A program made the position numbers and the translations under genes. This document shows, piece after piece, positions 1-12,221 of a stretch of DNA of 64,000 nt (positions are counted from its first letter, which is position 1; every line of letters begins with the position of its first letter). Under the pieces are notes generated by a model that was given only the letters and a program-made list of their open reading frames with translations, was not told the origin of the DNA and made no database searches. The DNA is from Ipomoea triloba (lineage: Eukaryota; Streptophyta; Magnoliopsida; Solanales; Convolvulaceae): contig NC_044918.1 of assembly GCF_003576645.1 (NCBI RefSeq), positions 23,393,743 through 23,457,742 on the forward strand. The letters are read 5' to 3'.

Positions 1-354
1 ACAATAATCACAATATTGTGCATGTCAGGTAAGGTTGGACAATATTGTGTAAAGTACTGATCCCATTGCCGTTTTAAAATTAGGGTTGCATACAAGTCGG
101 TACTCTCATCACCGTTTAATGAGTTAGCTGAGAAAAAGTGAGAAAAAGTAATAAAAGTAAACGGTGGAGTAATGAGGAGAGAGAAAACGGTACTCCAATC
201 ACCGATTCTTTCTCCTCAATTTAATTCCCCTCTACCTACCCAAAAGCCTTCCCTCTCTGCCTACCCAAAAGCCACAGAGTACACGGCATTCAACTCCTTT
301 TCTTTTTCCCAAATCCCAAAAATTATTTATTACCCCAATTCCCCAACCCCCAAC
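1..354. other. Left edge, no gene seen
   Basis: AT-rich DNA with pyrimidine-rich stretches around 200-350. The short open frame here is low in complexity and resembles no family I know. The last eight bases (347-354) are the left target duplication of the hAT element that follows. Confidence 0.5.
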
Positions 355-584
355 TAGGGCTGTGCAGAATCTGAAAAAACCGACGAACCCGACCGAATCG
401 CCGGCCGAAAAGCCACTACCGAACCGAGCCGAACCCGACCATTAAAAACCGAACCGAAGCTTGAAACGACGTCGGTTAAGCGGCTGCGGGTAGGAAGGTC
501 CAAAATTGCAACCGACCCGTCCAAATATCCTATCAAAACTAGGGCTAGATATGCTATGTATTATACGACGTCGTTATGTGTTGT

Positions 585-964
585 AGTATATATATCCTTA
601 GATAAGGATTGAGACTCCCGTATCTCCTCATTTGTGCAGTCGCGACTCATCCTAGGGTTTTCTCAATTCTCTTATTTCTCTCATTTCTTTGAGACTTCTC
701 TCACTCTCTCAGACCTCAGTCGCGAATCGCGATCCCTCTCTCTTCTCGTTCTCGACTTCTCTAAGAGTCTGAGACTCTGAGTTCTCTCGTTCTCCGTTGG
801 GGACTTCCACAGTTCCACCCGGTGGTCGTTGGTGACTTGGTTCTGTTCGAGTTCGACTGGTGGAAGCCCGACGCCCTACTGGTGCCTGTTGGAGTGGTGG
901 ACCGTTCGGCTGTTTCATCTGGTGATATCTGTGCTAGAAGCCCTTATTCTCTGGGGTATTTGTG
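585..964 (+). promoter_or_regulatory. Probable hAT promoter and 5' leader
   Basis: A TATA-like stretch gtatatatatcc starts near 585. It is followed by a pyrimidine-rich leader with ctctc motifs (about 625-800) and then by a candidate splice donor aggtatt near 973. The transposase frame begins at about 1693, just after a polypyrimidine/ttttagatag stretch that could be the acceptor. A spliced leader is therefore plausible. No start site is proven. Confidence 0.35.
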
Positions 965-1014
965 AGAAAGGAAGTAGGTATTCAAACCCTAGTTTAATAA
1001 CTTTGATAGTTTGA

Positions 1015-1330
1015 TTTGTTAGTGATTATGTGATATTTTGTGATATTCTGGATTTCTGGTGGGAGCACTGAGCCATTGCATACTCTTTAGCGATTTTGTG
1101 ATATTTTATGAATCTGTGATATTCTGGTGGGAGCACTGACTCATTTCATGTTTATTTCAAACCCTTGTTTAATAAAATATATATCTTAGCGATTTTGTGA
1201 TATTATGGTGGAAGCACTGACTATTTGCCTGTTTTTTTTTTTTTGAAATTTTAACAATTTACAAACCCTAGTTTGATAACTTAATCAGTTATCATATACT
1301 GGTGGTCAAGTGGAAGCTCATTTTATAGAA
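1015..1330 (+). repeat. Degenerate tandem repeats in the hAT leader intron
   Basis: The phrase gcgattttgtgatatt...ctggtgggagcactgac recurs about three times with drift, each followed by text like 'caaaccctagtttaataa'. The period is roughly 100-130 bp. The repeats lie between the leader and the transposase frame, probably within an intron. Confidence 0.45.
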
Positions 1331-1692
1331 ATCATGATAATGATGGACTAGGAATTGGGAAACAATAGCTGTATATTAATATTACAGTCTCTCAATCTGA
1401 AATTGAAATTTGAAAATTGAAACCCTGAATCTGGATTTCTTTGTCTAGTACTCTAGAGTCTAGACTCTAGTCAAGTTTATGGATGTATGCCCTTAAATGT
1501 ATTCTCAATAAATTTCCTAATAAAATAATTAAGTGTTCTTGGAAAATGATGACACAAAGTGTGTCTGATTCTAGAACTTTATGCGTAATTGTATGGCTGA
1601 CTAAGACACTGAGTGACTGTCTGTCACTCTATCCATTATTCTTGGTGATTGTATCCCAATACTGTCTGTACTGATACTTAGCTATATTTTAG

Positions 1693-3795
1693 ATAGATAA
1701 TATCAGTATACCTGGTACTCCTGGTAGTCAACCACCCAGTTCTTCAATTGTGGAACCTACAGTGGTGGAAGCCCAAACTGTTGAGGCTAATAATCAACAG
1801 AATGAGTAACCTCCTGCTACAGATTCTGGGAAGAAGAGGAAAGAGGTTGATTCCAGATCTAGAGTATGGGATCATTTTGTGAGAATAAAAGACAGTAAAA
1901 ATGTTACTATACAAGCAAGGTGTGTTTATTGTGCAAAAGTGTACACGTGTCAGTCCAAGAAACATGGTACATCTTCATTAAGAGCCCATATGCTAAGCTG
2001 TTTGAAAAACCCTCACTCCAAGGATACTAGGCAGTCCTTTTTAACCTTTCAAGCATTTAATACCTCTGATTCATCTGAAACTACTGTGGGAGAAATTGGG
2101 GCCTGGGTATTTAACCAAGACTTAATTAGGAGGGCCTTGGTTGAAATGATAATCATAGATGAACTGCCTTTTAGATTTGTTGAGGGAATAGGTTTCAGGA
2201 GGTTCATTGCTGTTGCATGCCCTAGGTTTATAGTTCCATCTAGATGGACTATAAGTAGGGACATCGTAGTGGTCTATGAAGAGGAGAGACTGAAATTGAA
2301 GGCCTTTTTAAGAGAAACCAGTCATAGGGTTAGCATTACCACTGATTCTTGGACATCAATCCAAAGGATTAACTACATGGTTGTGACTGCCCATTTCATT
2401 GATTTAGAGTGGAAGTTGCATAAAAAAATCATAGCCTTTGTCCCTGTTACCTCTCACAAAGGGGAATATCTTGCAAAAGCCCTATAAACATGTTTGCTAG
2501 AGTGGGGGCTTAGGAATGTTTTTAGTGTTACTGTGGATAATGCCTCGTCTAATGACACTGCTATGGGGTTTCTTAAGAAAAAATAGTGTCTTGGGGTACA
2601 TCAACTGTGAAGGCTAAGTATATTCACATGAGATGCATTGCCCATATCCTTAACTTGGTTGTTCAAGATGGCTTGAAGGAGTGTGATAGTTCTGTGAAAA
2701 AAGTTAGGGAGGTTGTTAGATATGTTAGGAATTCACCTGCCAAGCTGAAGAAGTTCAGGGACTTGGCTGATTCGTTAGGAATTGAGCAAAGGTCTTCTTT
2801 GTGTCTAGATGTTCCAACCAGATGGAACTCTACTTATTTGATGTTACAATCTGCTTTGACTTATCAAAAAGTCTTTGAATCTTGTGAAGAGTCTGATAGT
2901 TCTTTCAAATCTGACTTGGGTGATTCTGTGCCTAATTTTATGGACTGGGATTATGTGGGCAGTTTGGTGGAGTTGTTGAAATGTTTTTATGATATGACAA
3001 TCAGAATTTCTGGATCTTTATATGTGACAGCTAACACATTTTTCAGTGAGATTTCTGATTTGTACTGTCTTTTAAATGGAATGGTGGAAGCTGGTGGGAC
3101 AGTGAGCTTAATGGGGAGAAATATGAAAGCAAAATTTGAGAAGTATTGGGGTGATATAGACAAGATGAATCTTATGATTTTCTTTGCAAACATTCTAGAC
3201 CCCAGGGATAAATTAGAGTATATGCCTACTCAAATTAATCATATGTATGGTGAGGAGAAAGGTAAACCATACTATGATAAAGTGCTTGCTGGTTTGCATG
3301 AGTTATTTGATGATTATTCTGTTCCTGCTTCTTCTTCTGTTCCTGCTTCTTCTGTGTCTGCTGCTGTTGGTAGTGCTTCTTCTGTGAGTTCTGTCAGTTC
3401 TGTGTCTGTTGGAAGGCCACAGCATTTACTCAAGTCCCAAATTAAAAAACAAAGATTGGAATCTGGGAGTAAGAAAAAAACTGAACTGGATATCTACTTG
3501 AGTGAGACAATAGTTGAGGAGGAAAACTCCTTTGATATTCTGAGATGGTGGAAGATAAATGCTGAGAGGTTTCCCATCCTTTCTAAGCTTGCTAGGGATG
3601 TCCTAGCTATTCCAATCTCAACTGTTGCCTCTGAGTCTGCCTTCAGTACATCTGGGAGAGTATTGGATCCTTTTAGGAGTTCATTAACTCCAAAAATTGT
3701 GGAAGCTTTGATGTGTACCCAGGATTGGCTTAGACTGCCCAATACTCCTCTATGTATTGAGGAAAATCTTGAAGAACTGGAGAGGTTTGAAAAAG
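1693..3795 (+). pseudogene. hAT transposase (BED finger, RNase H-like core, hAT-C), broken
   Basis: This is the transposase of the surrounding element, of the plant RICESLEEPER-like type. The order is: a BED zinc finger (1861-2000; Cx2C then Hx3C), the first catalytic Asp context TTDSWTS (about 2340), VTVDNASSND (about 2530), the CxxH motif RCIAHILNLV (about 2633), a DUF4413-like middle (about 2980-3200), a Ser-rich linker (3320-3410), and the hAT-C dimerisation domain ending near 3755 with SESAFSTSGRV. Breaks seen: ATA at 1693 where ATG is expected, stop TAA at 1807, stop TAA at 2485, then a frame change at the A-run near 2580 and a TAG there. The 2586-3824 part is open. GT at 3796 and AG at 3884 could bound an 89-bp intron, with a short last exon from 3885. 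It is a dead copy of a once full-length gene. Confidence 0.9.
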
Positions 3796-4485
3796 GTAAT
3801 TGTTTTACACTTCATTTCATTTAGTTGTTTTACAGTTTTATATCCATATTTTGCATTTAATAATTTACATTTCTTATTTTACAGAGTTAGTTGATGGTGG
3901 AAGTGGAAGGAATTTTGGTCCTACACTAGCTACAATTCTTGTAAAGTTATTCTTTATTATTACTTGTGTCTCCATTCTAATTAATTGTCAATTTACTCAA
4001 TTGCATTCTAAAATCTAATCTCAGTTGGTATTTTTTGAGGCCATGGTAACTATGTGTTATTAGTTGCTGGCTTGAATCCTTGATTGCACTGGTTCACTGT
4101 AAGTATGTTACTCTGTAACTGTAAGAGTGTAAGGCTTGGTAACTTTTTGTAAGTTGCCGCCTTATTTAACTCTGTTACTTTATTCTGTTTGTCCCTTTTA
4201 TCAGTTTATGTGGCAAATGGCAATGATGAAGCTTCCACCTATAATCTGAAAAGAAGGATTAAGTTGGCATGTTGCTCTATATTTATTGAAGCAATTTGCC
4301 CTTATTTCAAAATTGATAGGAAACAATGCTTACTGAGCCAAAATTCCAAGTATAAATTATACAATTGTGTTGTAATTGTTTTCAGTTTTCACTTTTCAGT
4401 TTTCACTAACTTGTAAGTTGTAACAATTTACAGGAAGAAGAGTAGGACTTCCAACTTTGTGGATATAAGTTAAGGAATTAGGGGC

Positions 4486-4497
4486 TAGGGCTGTGCA
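4486..4497 (+). repeat. Internal direct copy of the hAT left terminus
   Basis: The 12 bases tagggctgtgca are identical to the left end of the element and in the same orientation, 454 bp from the right end. They could be the left end of a short derivative sharing the right terminus, or chance retention. The bases on either side do not form a target duplication with 4951-4958. Confidence 0.5.
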
Positions 4498-4958
4498 CTA
4501 ACTTGTTGCTGTATTCAGTGTATTATTCAAAGATTCAAATTTCAAAGTATCATCTATGATCTATTCTATTCTCTTTTGGTCTGTAATAAGTATCAAAGTA
4601 TTTATGAGTTTTGCCAATTTCTCTTTTGGTCTGTAATAAGTAATAATTTGTAGTTATAACTTATAACTTAGAATCAGACAATCAGTTAATACTTAGGTCT
4701 TTTTGTCTTAATGCTTAACCTTGGTACTTAGTAAAGTTTTTATTTGTTTTTCACTTTTTTTTGCACATATTTTTTAACCGAATTCAGGTCGGATAACCGA
4801 CCGAACCGAACCAATCCGAAATTACAAAAAACCGATAGGGTATAGTTCAAAATACAATCGGATGGGATATTAACAATGCCAATCCAAAATCCGATCGGAG
4901 AAGGCTGCCGTCCATCCGAACCGAACCGATCCATCCGATGCACACCCCTACCCTCAAC

Positions 4959-5790
4959 TACTTCCCTCTCAGATATTTACTTCCAGATTTTCTCACCCTT
5001 CTTCATAAATTGTATAACCAAAAATAATTCTCTCCTCAACCTTCATAAATCCTCTCTTTCTTTCTTCATTTTTTTTTTACGTTAAGTTTTTCTAAAACTC
5101 ACTCCCAACTTCTTATTCTACTTCCCTTTCCCAAGTGATTGGAGTTTCAGCAAGAATCAACAACAAAAATTTGGAAGCGGGTGACGGTGACCGACGAACA
5201 GTGAAAAAAAATTGGTCTTGTTATTTTTCGGTGAACCTGTAAAAAAACGGTAATATTATTGTAGCTTTGTCATCATCATATTTATTATTTTATTTTGTCA
5301 ATGTATAATTAATTATTTAATTAGTGTGTAGGGTTTAGTTAAAATAAAATATTTTACGAGGAACTTAAAAATTTTTATGTTGTTTGGAGAGTTATGTTGT
5401 GTAAGTAAGCAATAATTCTATAGCATCCATGAACTTTAAAAACAAGTTAAACATAAAAAATGGAATGTTTGTGTGCATGCATGAACTTGAAGTTGTTAAG
5501 TAGTAGTAGTAGTAGTCGTCGAATTGTTTATTATTATTTGTAATAGTATGAGTTTTTTTTTTATTATTATTAGTATGAGTTGTTCTTTTTTTTTTTTTAT
5601 CATCATCATCATCATCAAGAAGAAGGTTAATTCATTTGGCTAACTTAAATATTGTGGTATTTCATAAGAAAAAATAAAAAAGGACAATTTTTTAAAAACA
5701 TAATATATTGTGTGAAGTTCAACATGAAAAATGGAATGAATACCTATTGCATTAAATGGTTATTGTTGTTTGTTTTAAAAAGTATTTTAG

Positions 5791-5792
<2 letters not shown>
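4959..5792. other. Intergenic, simple sequence only
   Basis: No gene is seen. The region is pyrimidine-rich up to 5130, then AT-rich with short (agt)n, (tta)n and (atc)n runs at 5498-5620. Confidence 0.5.

Positions 5793-5826
<34 letters not shown>
5793..5826. repeat. (TA)n microsatellite, left seat of an element
   Basis: An uninterrupted TA repeat directly abuts the left end of the inverted-repeat element at 5827. A matching (TA)n tract follows the right end. Confidence 0.85.
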
Positions 5827-5831
<5 letters not shown>

Positions 5832-6641
5832 TGCACTCTCGTGCGAACTAGCGCCCAGGTAGGAAATGAGAATGCTCCACAACCGTCCACGTGTCCAGAT
5901 CAACGAATCAGATACAATTTTAAAAAAATGACGCGGTGGCATTTTCGTAAATAACTGGAACTTTGGTGCACCTAGTTTCACTTACAAGTGCACCTATTTT
6001 TGCACCTATTTTCACTTACAAGTGCGAGTAATTTTACCTTGTTAATATTCATGCACCTATTTTTGCAAATACTTTCACTTACAAATGCAAGTAATTTACC
6101 TTGTTAATATTCATGCACATGGGTGCAACCTAGGTGCACCTAGTTATAACATAGGTTGCACCTAGTTATAACATTAGGTGCACTTAATATTGATGCTCAC
6201 TGTACAATTCACTTGCACCTGTAATACATTTTACTTGCATCTGCAATACATTTTACTTGCACTTGTGCAAGTAATTTACTTTGTTAACATTCATGCACTT
6301 GGTTGCAATCTATGTGCACCTAGTTATAGCATTAGGTGCACCTAGTTATAACATTAGGTGTACTTAGTATTGATGCTCATTGTACAATTTACTTGCACTT
6401 GTAATACATTTTACTTGCACTTGTAATACATTTTACTTGCACGTGTGCACCTATTTTCACTTGTAGGTGCAAGTAATTTACCTTGTTAACATTTATGCGC
6501 TTGGGTGCACCTATGTGCACCTAGTTATAACATTACGTGCACCTAGTTATAACGTTAGGTGCAACTACATTCCGGACACGTGGCGCGTCGTGACTCGTCC
6601 GCAGTTCTCTCCTGGGCGGCTAGTACGCACCTAAACACGAT

Positions 6642-6644
<3 letters not shown>
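5827..6644. mobile_element. (TA)n-seated inverted-repeat element 1
   Basis: The left end (agggttgcac..., 5827 on) and the reverse complement of the right end (aggatcgtg..., 6644 back) align for about 75 bp with gaps, sharing gtgcg.actagc.gcccagg and a ccacgtgtcc word. Both ends sit against (TA)n. The interior, 5980-6560, is a string of degenerate units around 'tgcacctagttataacattagg' and 'ttttacttgcacttg'. There is no coding frame. It behaves like a non-autonomous element inserted in a TA microsatellite, in the manner described for the rice Micron family. The superfamily is not certain. Confidence 0.65.

Positions 6645-6688
<44 letters not shown>
6645..6688. repeat. (TA)n microsatellite, right seat of element 1
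   Basis: An uninterrupted TA repeat immediately follows the element terminus. Confidence 0.85.
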
Positions 6689-6690
<2 letters not shown>

Positions 6691-6814
6691 CAAAAGGTTG
6701 TATGAAAACAATATTAAATAACAAATTTAATGTTAGGTGTCATCATGCCATTTGTATATTCGTTACTAGTTAAGTGAAGTACATTGCGTAACTAAATAAA
6801 TATCAAATATTAGC

Positions 6815-6905
6815 CAAAGACCTTGTGGCCTAGTGGCACCCGGTTTACACTCTCACATGAAAGGGAGTGGGTCCGAGCTTGTTAATAGTACTCAAAAATA
6901 AATTA
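6815..6905 (+). mobile_element. tRNA-derived SINE-like sequence
   Basis: The sequence contains tggcctagtggc, which fits an RNA polymerase III A box, and about 35 bp later gggtccgagct, close to a B box. An A-rich stretch follows. The arrangement is that of a tRNA-derived SINE head. No cloverleaf tRNA can be folded with confidence. Confidence 0.4.
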
Positions 6906-8784
6906 AATAATTATATTTGGAAAGTAAATAAAATAACTACAATATTTTCACATGTAATGGATAATTAAATTGTTAATTTGTTTAGAAGGTATATCTATAT
7001 ATCATAGTTTATTCTAAAAAAATAATACATATACTATATTAAGTAATTGAAATCACCACCAATCATATTCAGCATTGAACAATTCAAACTATCTAATATA
7101 TAATTATATGTAGTTGAATAATAATTACTTTATTCCCTTCAAAAATAATAATAATAATAATTACTTTATTTATGTTGAAACTCAAATAAATAAAAGGAAA
7201 TATATTACATTTATTTTTTAACCATTAGGAGATTTGAGCTAAAAGTTGTATGTATACTAGCACTATATATAAAAATACGCAGTTAAAAATTACAATTAGA
7301 AATAAATTTCAACAAAATTCATAGAAAAGTTTTTAAAAAATTTAACAAATATTTAGGATAGATTGAAAAGATGTAGGCAAAACTAAGAAGAAAATGACAA
7401 AATTAGAAAAATATTTGTAAAGGCAACAAAAAATAAAGCTCAATGTATAAGTTATTAATGTAACCAATCGCAATAAAATAGTTTTAGTTTCAATTAATTA
7501 TAACTTTGCAGTTAGATTTTACGGTGTTAAGAAAGAACATAAAAGATAAGAGGTAACATTAGAACTTATTTGTATTAATATAAGAAAAAGAATAAAAGTT
7601 ACAGGCCATTAATGCAATCTATATATTACTATTATACAATTTTATTTATTATCATTATAATAACCTTAATATTATTGATTTTTATTATATTTAGTAGATA
7701 TTATATATGTACCTCATTGCTAACCATAGATCAATGGTGATTGGAGCTTCTCGCTCCGACCTCTGGAGCTAGGTCAAGAGGGAAGTAGATAACAGCAAGG
7801 AGCACCACAGGAGTCACCGCCCGTTGACTTGGTCTGTCCCTCTCTCTATCAGAGTCGTCTCACAGGTGCTTTAACATACAGTACGTTTTGTCTGATGTTT
7901 ACATATACTACCTCTGTCTCATTTTATGTGTCTAATTCGGTTAACGATGCTTGACTGAAGTTTTTTAATTCAAATTTTCATAATATTAAGTTTAGTATTA
8001 ATATACAAAATTTATATATTTAGAAACTACACTAAAAGTACTATTAAACACAAAAAATTAAATTTAAAAATAAGTAAAAAATACTAAAGAAAATAAACCA
8101 TGAAGAAAAAGTTGATTTGACCAATGAATAGTAAGTAAGGCAGATAAAATGGGATAGAGAGAGTATATGCTAACACAAAAGTAGATAACACCAAGGATAA
8201 TAAATTAATAACGACATGCATGGATCGAATTGATTTTCCAATATCAAACGACTTATCATCACACTTTTAATCTCCTCCTCTAGCTCATTAGTTATGATTG
8301 TTGATAAAATGTCCACGTCAGTATGTATGTTCACATTTTTTGGATGGTAGATTAAATTTCCTTCAATTTCATGTGTTTGGTTTAGGAGGTTCGATATCAG
8401 GGAATGAAAAGTTATAGATTTTCTTTGATTGATAACTTTTTAAAACATAGGTATAAGTGTGATTATTTGATTTTCATATTTTAACGAAACACACCCTATG
8501 TATGACCTAAGTCCAACATTCAATTTCATTGTAGACTATCTAAGATACACCTAATTTTGTTGAGTACTATTGATAGTAGTTTTGATAGTGTTCAGTAACG
8601 TAAACTAAAAAATAACCCATCCCACATAGTTATACCTACAACTATCAATATTGTAACATTACAATTATTATAATATGTATGCCTACCCAGTAAAATAAAT
8701 AAATGAACCTTTGAAATTTATATATCAGCTAGAACCTACAAATTCAAAGGCCGGATGTAAGATTTTTTTTTTAAAATTAATTAA
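6906..8784. other. AT-rich intergenic, no gene
   Basis: Very AT-rich. A less AT-rich patch at 7728-7870 (starting ...atggtgattggagc) has no recognisable family. No open frame of note. Confidence 0.5.
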
Positions 8785-9238
8785 GGTGTGTTTGGTTCGC
8801 ACATGAAAATCGAAATCATAATGAGAATCAAATACTTGTAATAGTAATGAATTTTGGTAAAAGTATTTTGCATGTTTGGTAGTAGGGTGCAATTATAATG
8901 ATTATCAATATTGTTGTTTGGTTATGTATGACCCTATAATGGGAATAAAAATTTTAAAAATATAAAAACAAAAAATCAAGGCAATTGATCCTAATATAAT
9001 GACATTCAAAGCACCAATATGACAAAAAAATAAAACAAAAATCTAAAAGCACTAATTCAAACTTAAAAATCAAATTACCAATAAGATGGAATGATACTCG
9101 TTTTTAATTAGGGAATGAAATTTTTTATTTAAGGGGTAATCAAATTCTATAATTATGCTCTAAAAAATTCTCAACTAAATACTAACATTAATTTTGATTC
9201 ACATTTCTGATTTGTAAGCACATGAACCAAATGCATCC
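8785..9238. mobile_element. Small inverted-repeat element (MITE), 'tttggttc' type
   Basis: The left end ggtgtgtttggttcgcacatg and the reverse complement of the right end (ggatgcatttggttcatgtg) match over about 20 bp. The interior is AT-rich and non-coding. Such ends are common in plant PIF/Harbinger- and hAT-derived MITEs. The target duplication is ambiguous because the flanks are tta/taa. Confidence 0.55.
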
Positions 9239-9522
9239 TTACATATGCTTTTAAGTATAGTAACCCATTTGCATTTTTATGATATGTAAAAGGATGTATT
9301 TCTCGTATAATGTTGAGAGATGGAGACATTTTAGCTTTGTTAGTGTACAGTCGATTCTATTCTAGCGATTTATTGACATTATTAAAAAGATGGGGCGGTG
9401 GAGAGTCTAAATCAATAGAGTGACTTGGTGAGTGAGAAATACATGCATACAAAACATTTATAAATTGCTTCAGATCGAGAACATTAAAAAAAACACAAAA
9501 AAAAAACCAAAAACAACATATA

Positions 9523-9523
<1 letters not shown>

Positions 9524-9592
<69 letters not shown>
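9524..9592. repeat. (TA)n microsatellite
   Basis: About 34 uninterrupted TA units. The only open frame over it reads as repeated Tyr-Ile and is not a gene. Confidence 0.9.
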
Positions 9593-9596
<4 letters not shown>

Positions 9597-9670
9597 TTTA
9601 ATTAATATCATTTTTTTCCTTGATTTATAGGTGATAGTCCACTTTCAATCCTTTTTTTTATAAGAGCATC

Positions 9671-9950
9671 CATCTTTAGTCCTAGTATTATCGTGACATG
9701 CCAATTTTTTGTCCCCCGTCAACAAAATCGTTAAAATGACATTAAATACAAGGACATTTTGATTTTTTTTTACAAAGTATGGTAGGTTGACCCACTATAT
9801 TTTTATTTTTACGTGCTATTCTTTTTATTTAAAACAAAACTCTATTTGAAGACCGAAATATCGTTGTATTTGATAAAATTTAAACAATTTTATTGATAAA
9901 GGACAAAAAATAGTCATGCCACAATAATAATACTAGGACCAAAAGAGATG
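9671..9950. mobile_element. Foldback element, about 280 bp
   Basis: The left arm catctttagtcctagtatta... and the right arm ...aataatactaggaccaaaagagatg are inverted copies for about 50 bp, including a shared ttttttgtcc/ggacaaaaaa step. There is no coding capacity. A diverged relative of the same wording lies near 58500-58790. Confidence 0.55.
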
Positions 9951-10588
9951 TATGTTCAGAAATAAAATTACTAAAAGTGGGATGACACCTATAAATATAT
10001 GAGTAAAAATGGAATTAACTCTTTATTTATTTTATAAAACACGCAATTTTAAAGTATAGACTAAGGATTCATAAAACTATATATATATATGCAAACAAGA
10101 AAGAATTGGTTTGACCAATGAATAATAAACATGATAGAAAAAATGAGATAGAGGGAGTACTTTTTAATCAAAATGTAAAAGTTATACGTTTTTCTTCAAA
10201 AGTATTATACTTTTCCTTATAAATAAACAAACACTTCGTACTTTATTCTTAATTAGTATTACATTTTTCAGTATAAGTATTACATTTTCATCTTGACCCG
10301 ACCCGTCTCACAGATCTCACGGACAATGATTTGTGAAATGGTCTGACACAAGTTTTTGTCTTAAATTATAGATATAATATTTTGAAAAAAAAAATTCTTA
10401 ACTATCAATTATTATTATGTAGTGTGATGACACCTCTGTTATCATTCTAAATGAGTGATCATATGATCGAATCCCAGTGGTGATAGCATCGATTCTGTAT
10501 GCTCAAAAAGACTGAGAAAATATGAAAGAGATATTATTACCTTGTAAATATTCATGAATGTTTAAAAAAAATTATTAACTATTACTTT

Positions 10589-10678
10589 CATAAAATTTTA
10601 GTTATATCGTAATCCAACTCCATTCAAAATAGCCATAAAATTTTAGTTATATCGTAATCCAACTCCATTCAAAATAGC
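10589..10678. repeat. Tandem duplication, 2 x 45 bp
   Basis: Two identical adjacent 45-bp units, second from 10634. It differs in unit length from the 42-bp duplications elsewhere in the window. Confidence 0.9.
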
Positions 10679-10804
10679 TTTTCCAAGTATCATGTCCTCC
10701 ACTTTTTAAGTCTTCTCGCATAGCTCTTCCAAGAATCCAAGGATGAAGTCTTCCACCTTTTAAAGTCTTCTCGCATATTACATGAGTACCGGTAAATTCT
10801 TCCA

Positions 10805-11020
10805 TAGAATGTTCTGCGGACTATAACACAAAATATATTTTTAATATATTAAAAGTACATTAATCGTGTATTAGATTACATTATATAAAATAATGTACTT
10901 TCAGTATTCAAATAATATATATTTTTCAAATATAATATATATATATTTAATATATTAAAAATATATTATTTGTATACTGAATGTATATGATTTGATAGGC
11001 TATATGGACCATCAATAATG
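10805..11020. repeat. AT-rich imperfect inverted repeat
   Basis: Arms around 'ggactataacacaaaatatattttt' and the reverse of 'aaaaatatattatttg...ctatatggacc' pair loosely. The same words (ttttaatatattaaaa, tactgaa, tagacc) recur at 32540-32870, so this is probably a dispersed non-coding family. Confidence 0.35.
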
Positions 11021-12197
11021 GTTGTGAGTACCTTATACGGCCGAGACAAATGGGCACGTGAGCAATTGTGAAACTTGACTTGACCATATTGTGCATAGTA
11101 TAGAATCTTTCCAGTTTTTCACAAGATCCATTACACTGTCAACAAAGACTTATTGAATGCACAAAGAGAAAGAAGACTTGCTACTCACATACTTTTTATA
11201 AAATAAAAATAAAAATGTTGATATACTTTGATCACAAGATACTTGTGCCTTGTTGAAATAATTAATAAGGGCTAAAATTTTAAACGTTTCTTGACATAAA
11301 GCTAATAAATTTTTTTTTACCTAAGATGTCAGTTATTAGTTTAAACAGTTCAAATTTTTTAACGATTTAAAATTAAAGAAGACAAATATGTTTTCAAAAA
11401 AAAAAGAAGACAAATATATTATCATGTTTGGCATGTGATAAGTGTTCAAATGTCAATTTGATCTATTTTTTTGTTTAAATTAATTGAATTTGGTACTTAG
11501 TTCTTTATCATTTGATTTTCAAGTATTTCTAAGCAAGAATTCTAAAGCAAGACAATTTGCGACATGTTGAGAGTAATTGACCATAACCCTATCACCTGAA
11601 GTCCAATTGAGTTTATGGAAATATCAATGGAAATCAACGGAAGTCATCTACAACTTTGATGTTGCGCACTTTTAGAGATTCGGGACACATTAATATCAGA
11701 AAATCAGAAGAACCTGATGCAAATCATGCGACACATCAAAAGTGATTTAACCATATCTTCCTCATATGATGTCTAATCAACTTAATTCAAGTTTTCCATT
11801 CAAAAAAAAAAGTTAATTCAAGTATCCATGTAAAGCTAAGTGAATTCCTTACAACTTTCATGTCTAATATTTTCCAAAATTTGAAGTAGAACAAGGCCAA
11901 AAACGAGGATAAAGTTTAGCAAACCAAGGTCATGTCAGCTGGGCAGGCTTCATTTGGCAGTAAGGAACACTTGTTGGTCCCGGTAGATAAGGTGTGAGTC
12001 TAGAAGGGGGGTTGAATAGACTTACAAGAATTTTTAAAACTTTTCCGAGAATGAATCCTTAAGAAGGTTAAACTTTACCAAAGATAAACGCAACAGAAAG
12101 ATAAAGCTTAATCAGATTTTAATATTACTTTGCACGATTTTGTGATTATGAAAAGTTGGGTTTGTTGTGAGTATGCAATGCAGTGCGTAAATATAAA

Positions 12198-12221
12198 GAG
12201 AGAGAGAGAGAGAGAGAGAGA
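12198..12221. repeat. (GA)n microsatellite
   Basis: Twelve GA units, just before the 'tggttcggct' motif. Confidence 0.85.

Larger units (their letters stand above)
355..4950 (+). mobile_element. Complete hAT DNA transposon, inactive
   Basis: The left end reads tagggctgtgca (355-366). The right end (4939-4950) is its reverse complement with one mismatch. The flanks are cccccaac (347-354) and ccctcaac (4951-4958), an 8-bp duplication with one mismatch, as expected for hAT. Both subterminal regions are packed with ccgaac/ccgacc-type short repeats (about 380-530 and 4780-4940), which in hAT elements are likely transposase-binding sites. The interior carries a BED/hAT-C transposase on the + strand. 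The size of 4,596 bp suits an autonomous element, but the transposase has stops and a frameshift, so this copy cannot supply its own enzyme. Confidence 0.9.

Noticed and set aside
7728..7870. Less AT-rich patch containing 'caccgcccgtt', reminiscent of the 3' end of 18S rRNA
   Set aside because: Only about ten bases agree and the context is unlike rRNA.
9357..9611. 84-codon minus-strand frame with a Tyr-Ile run
   Set aside because: It is a translation of the (TA)n microsatellite.
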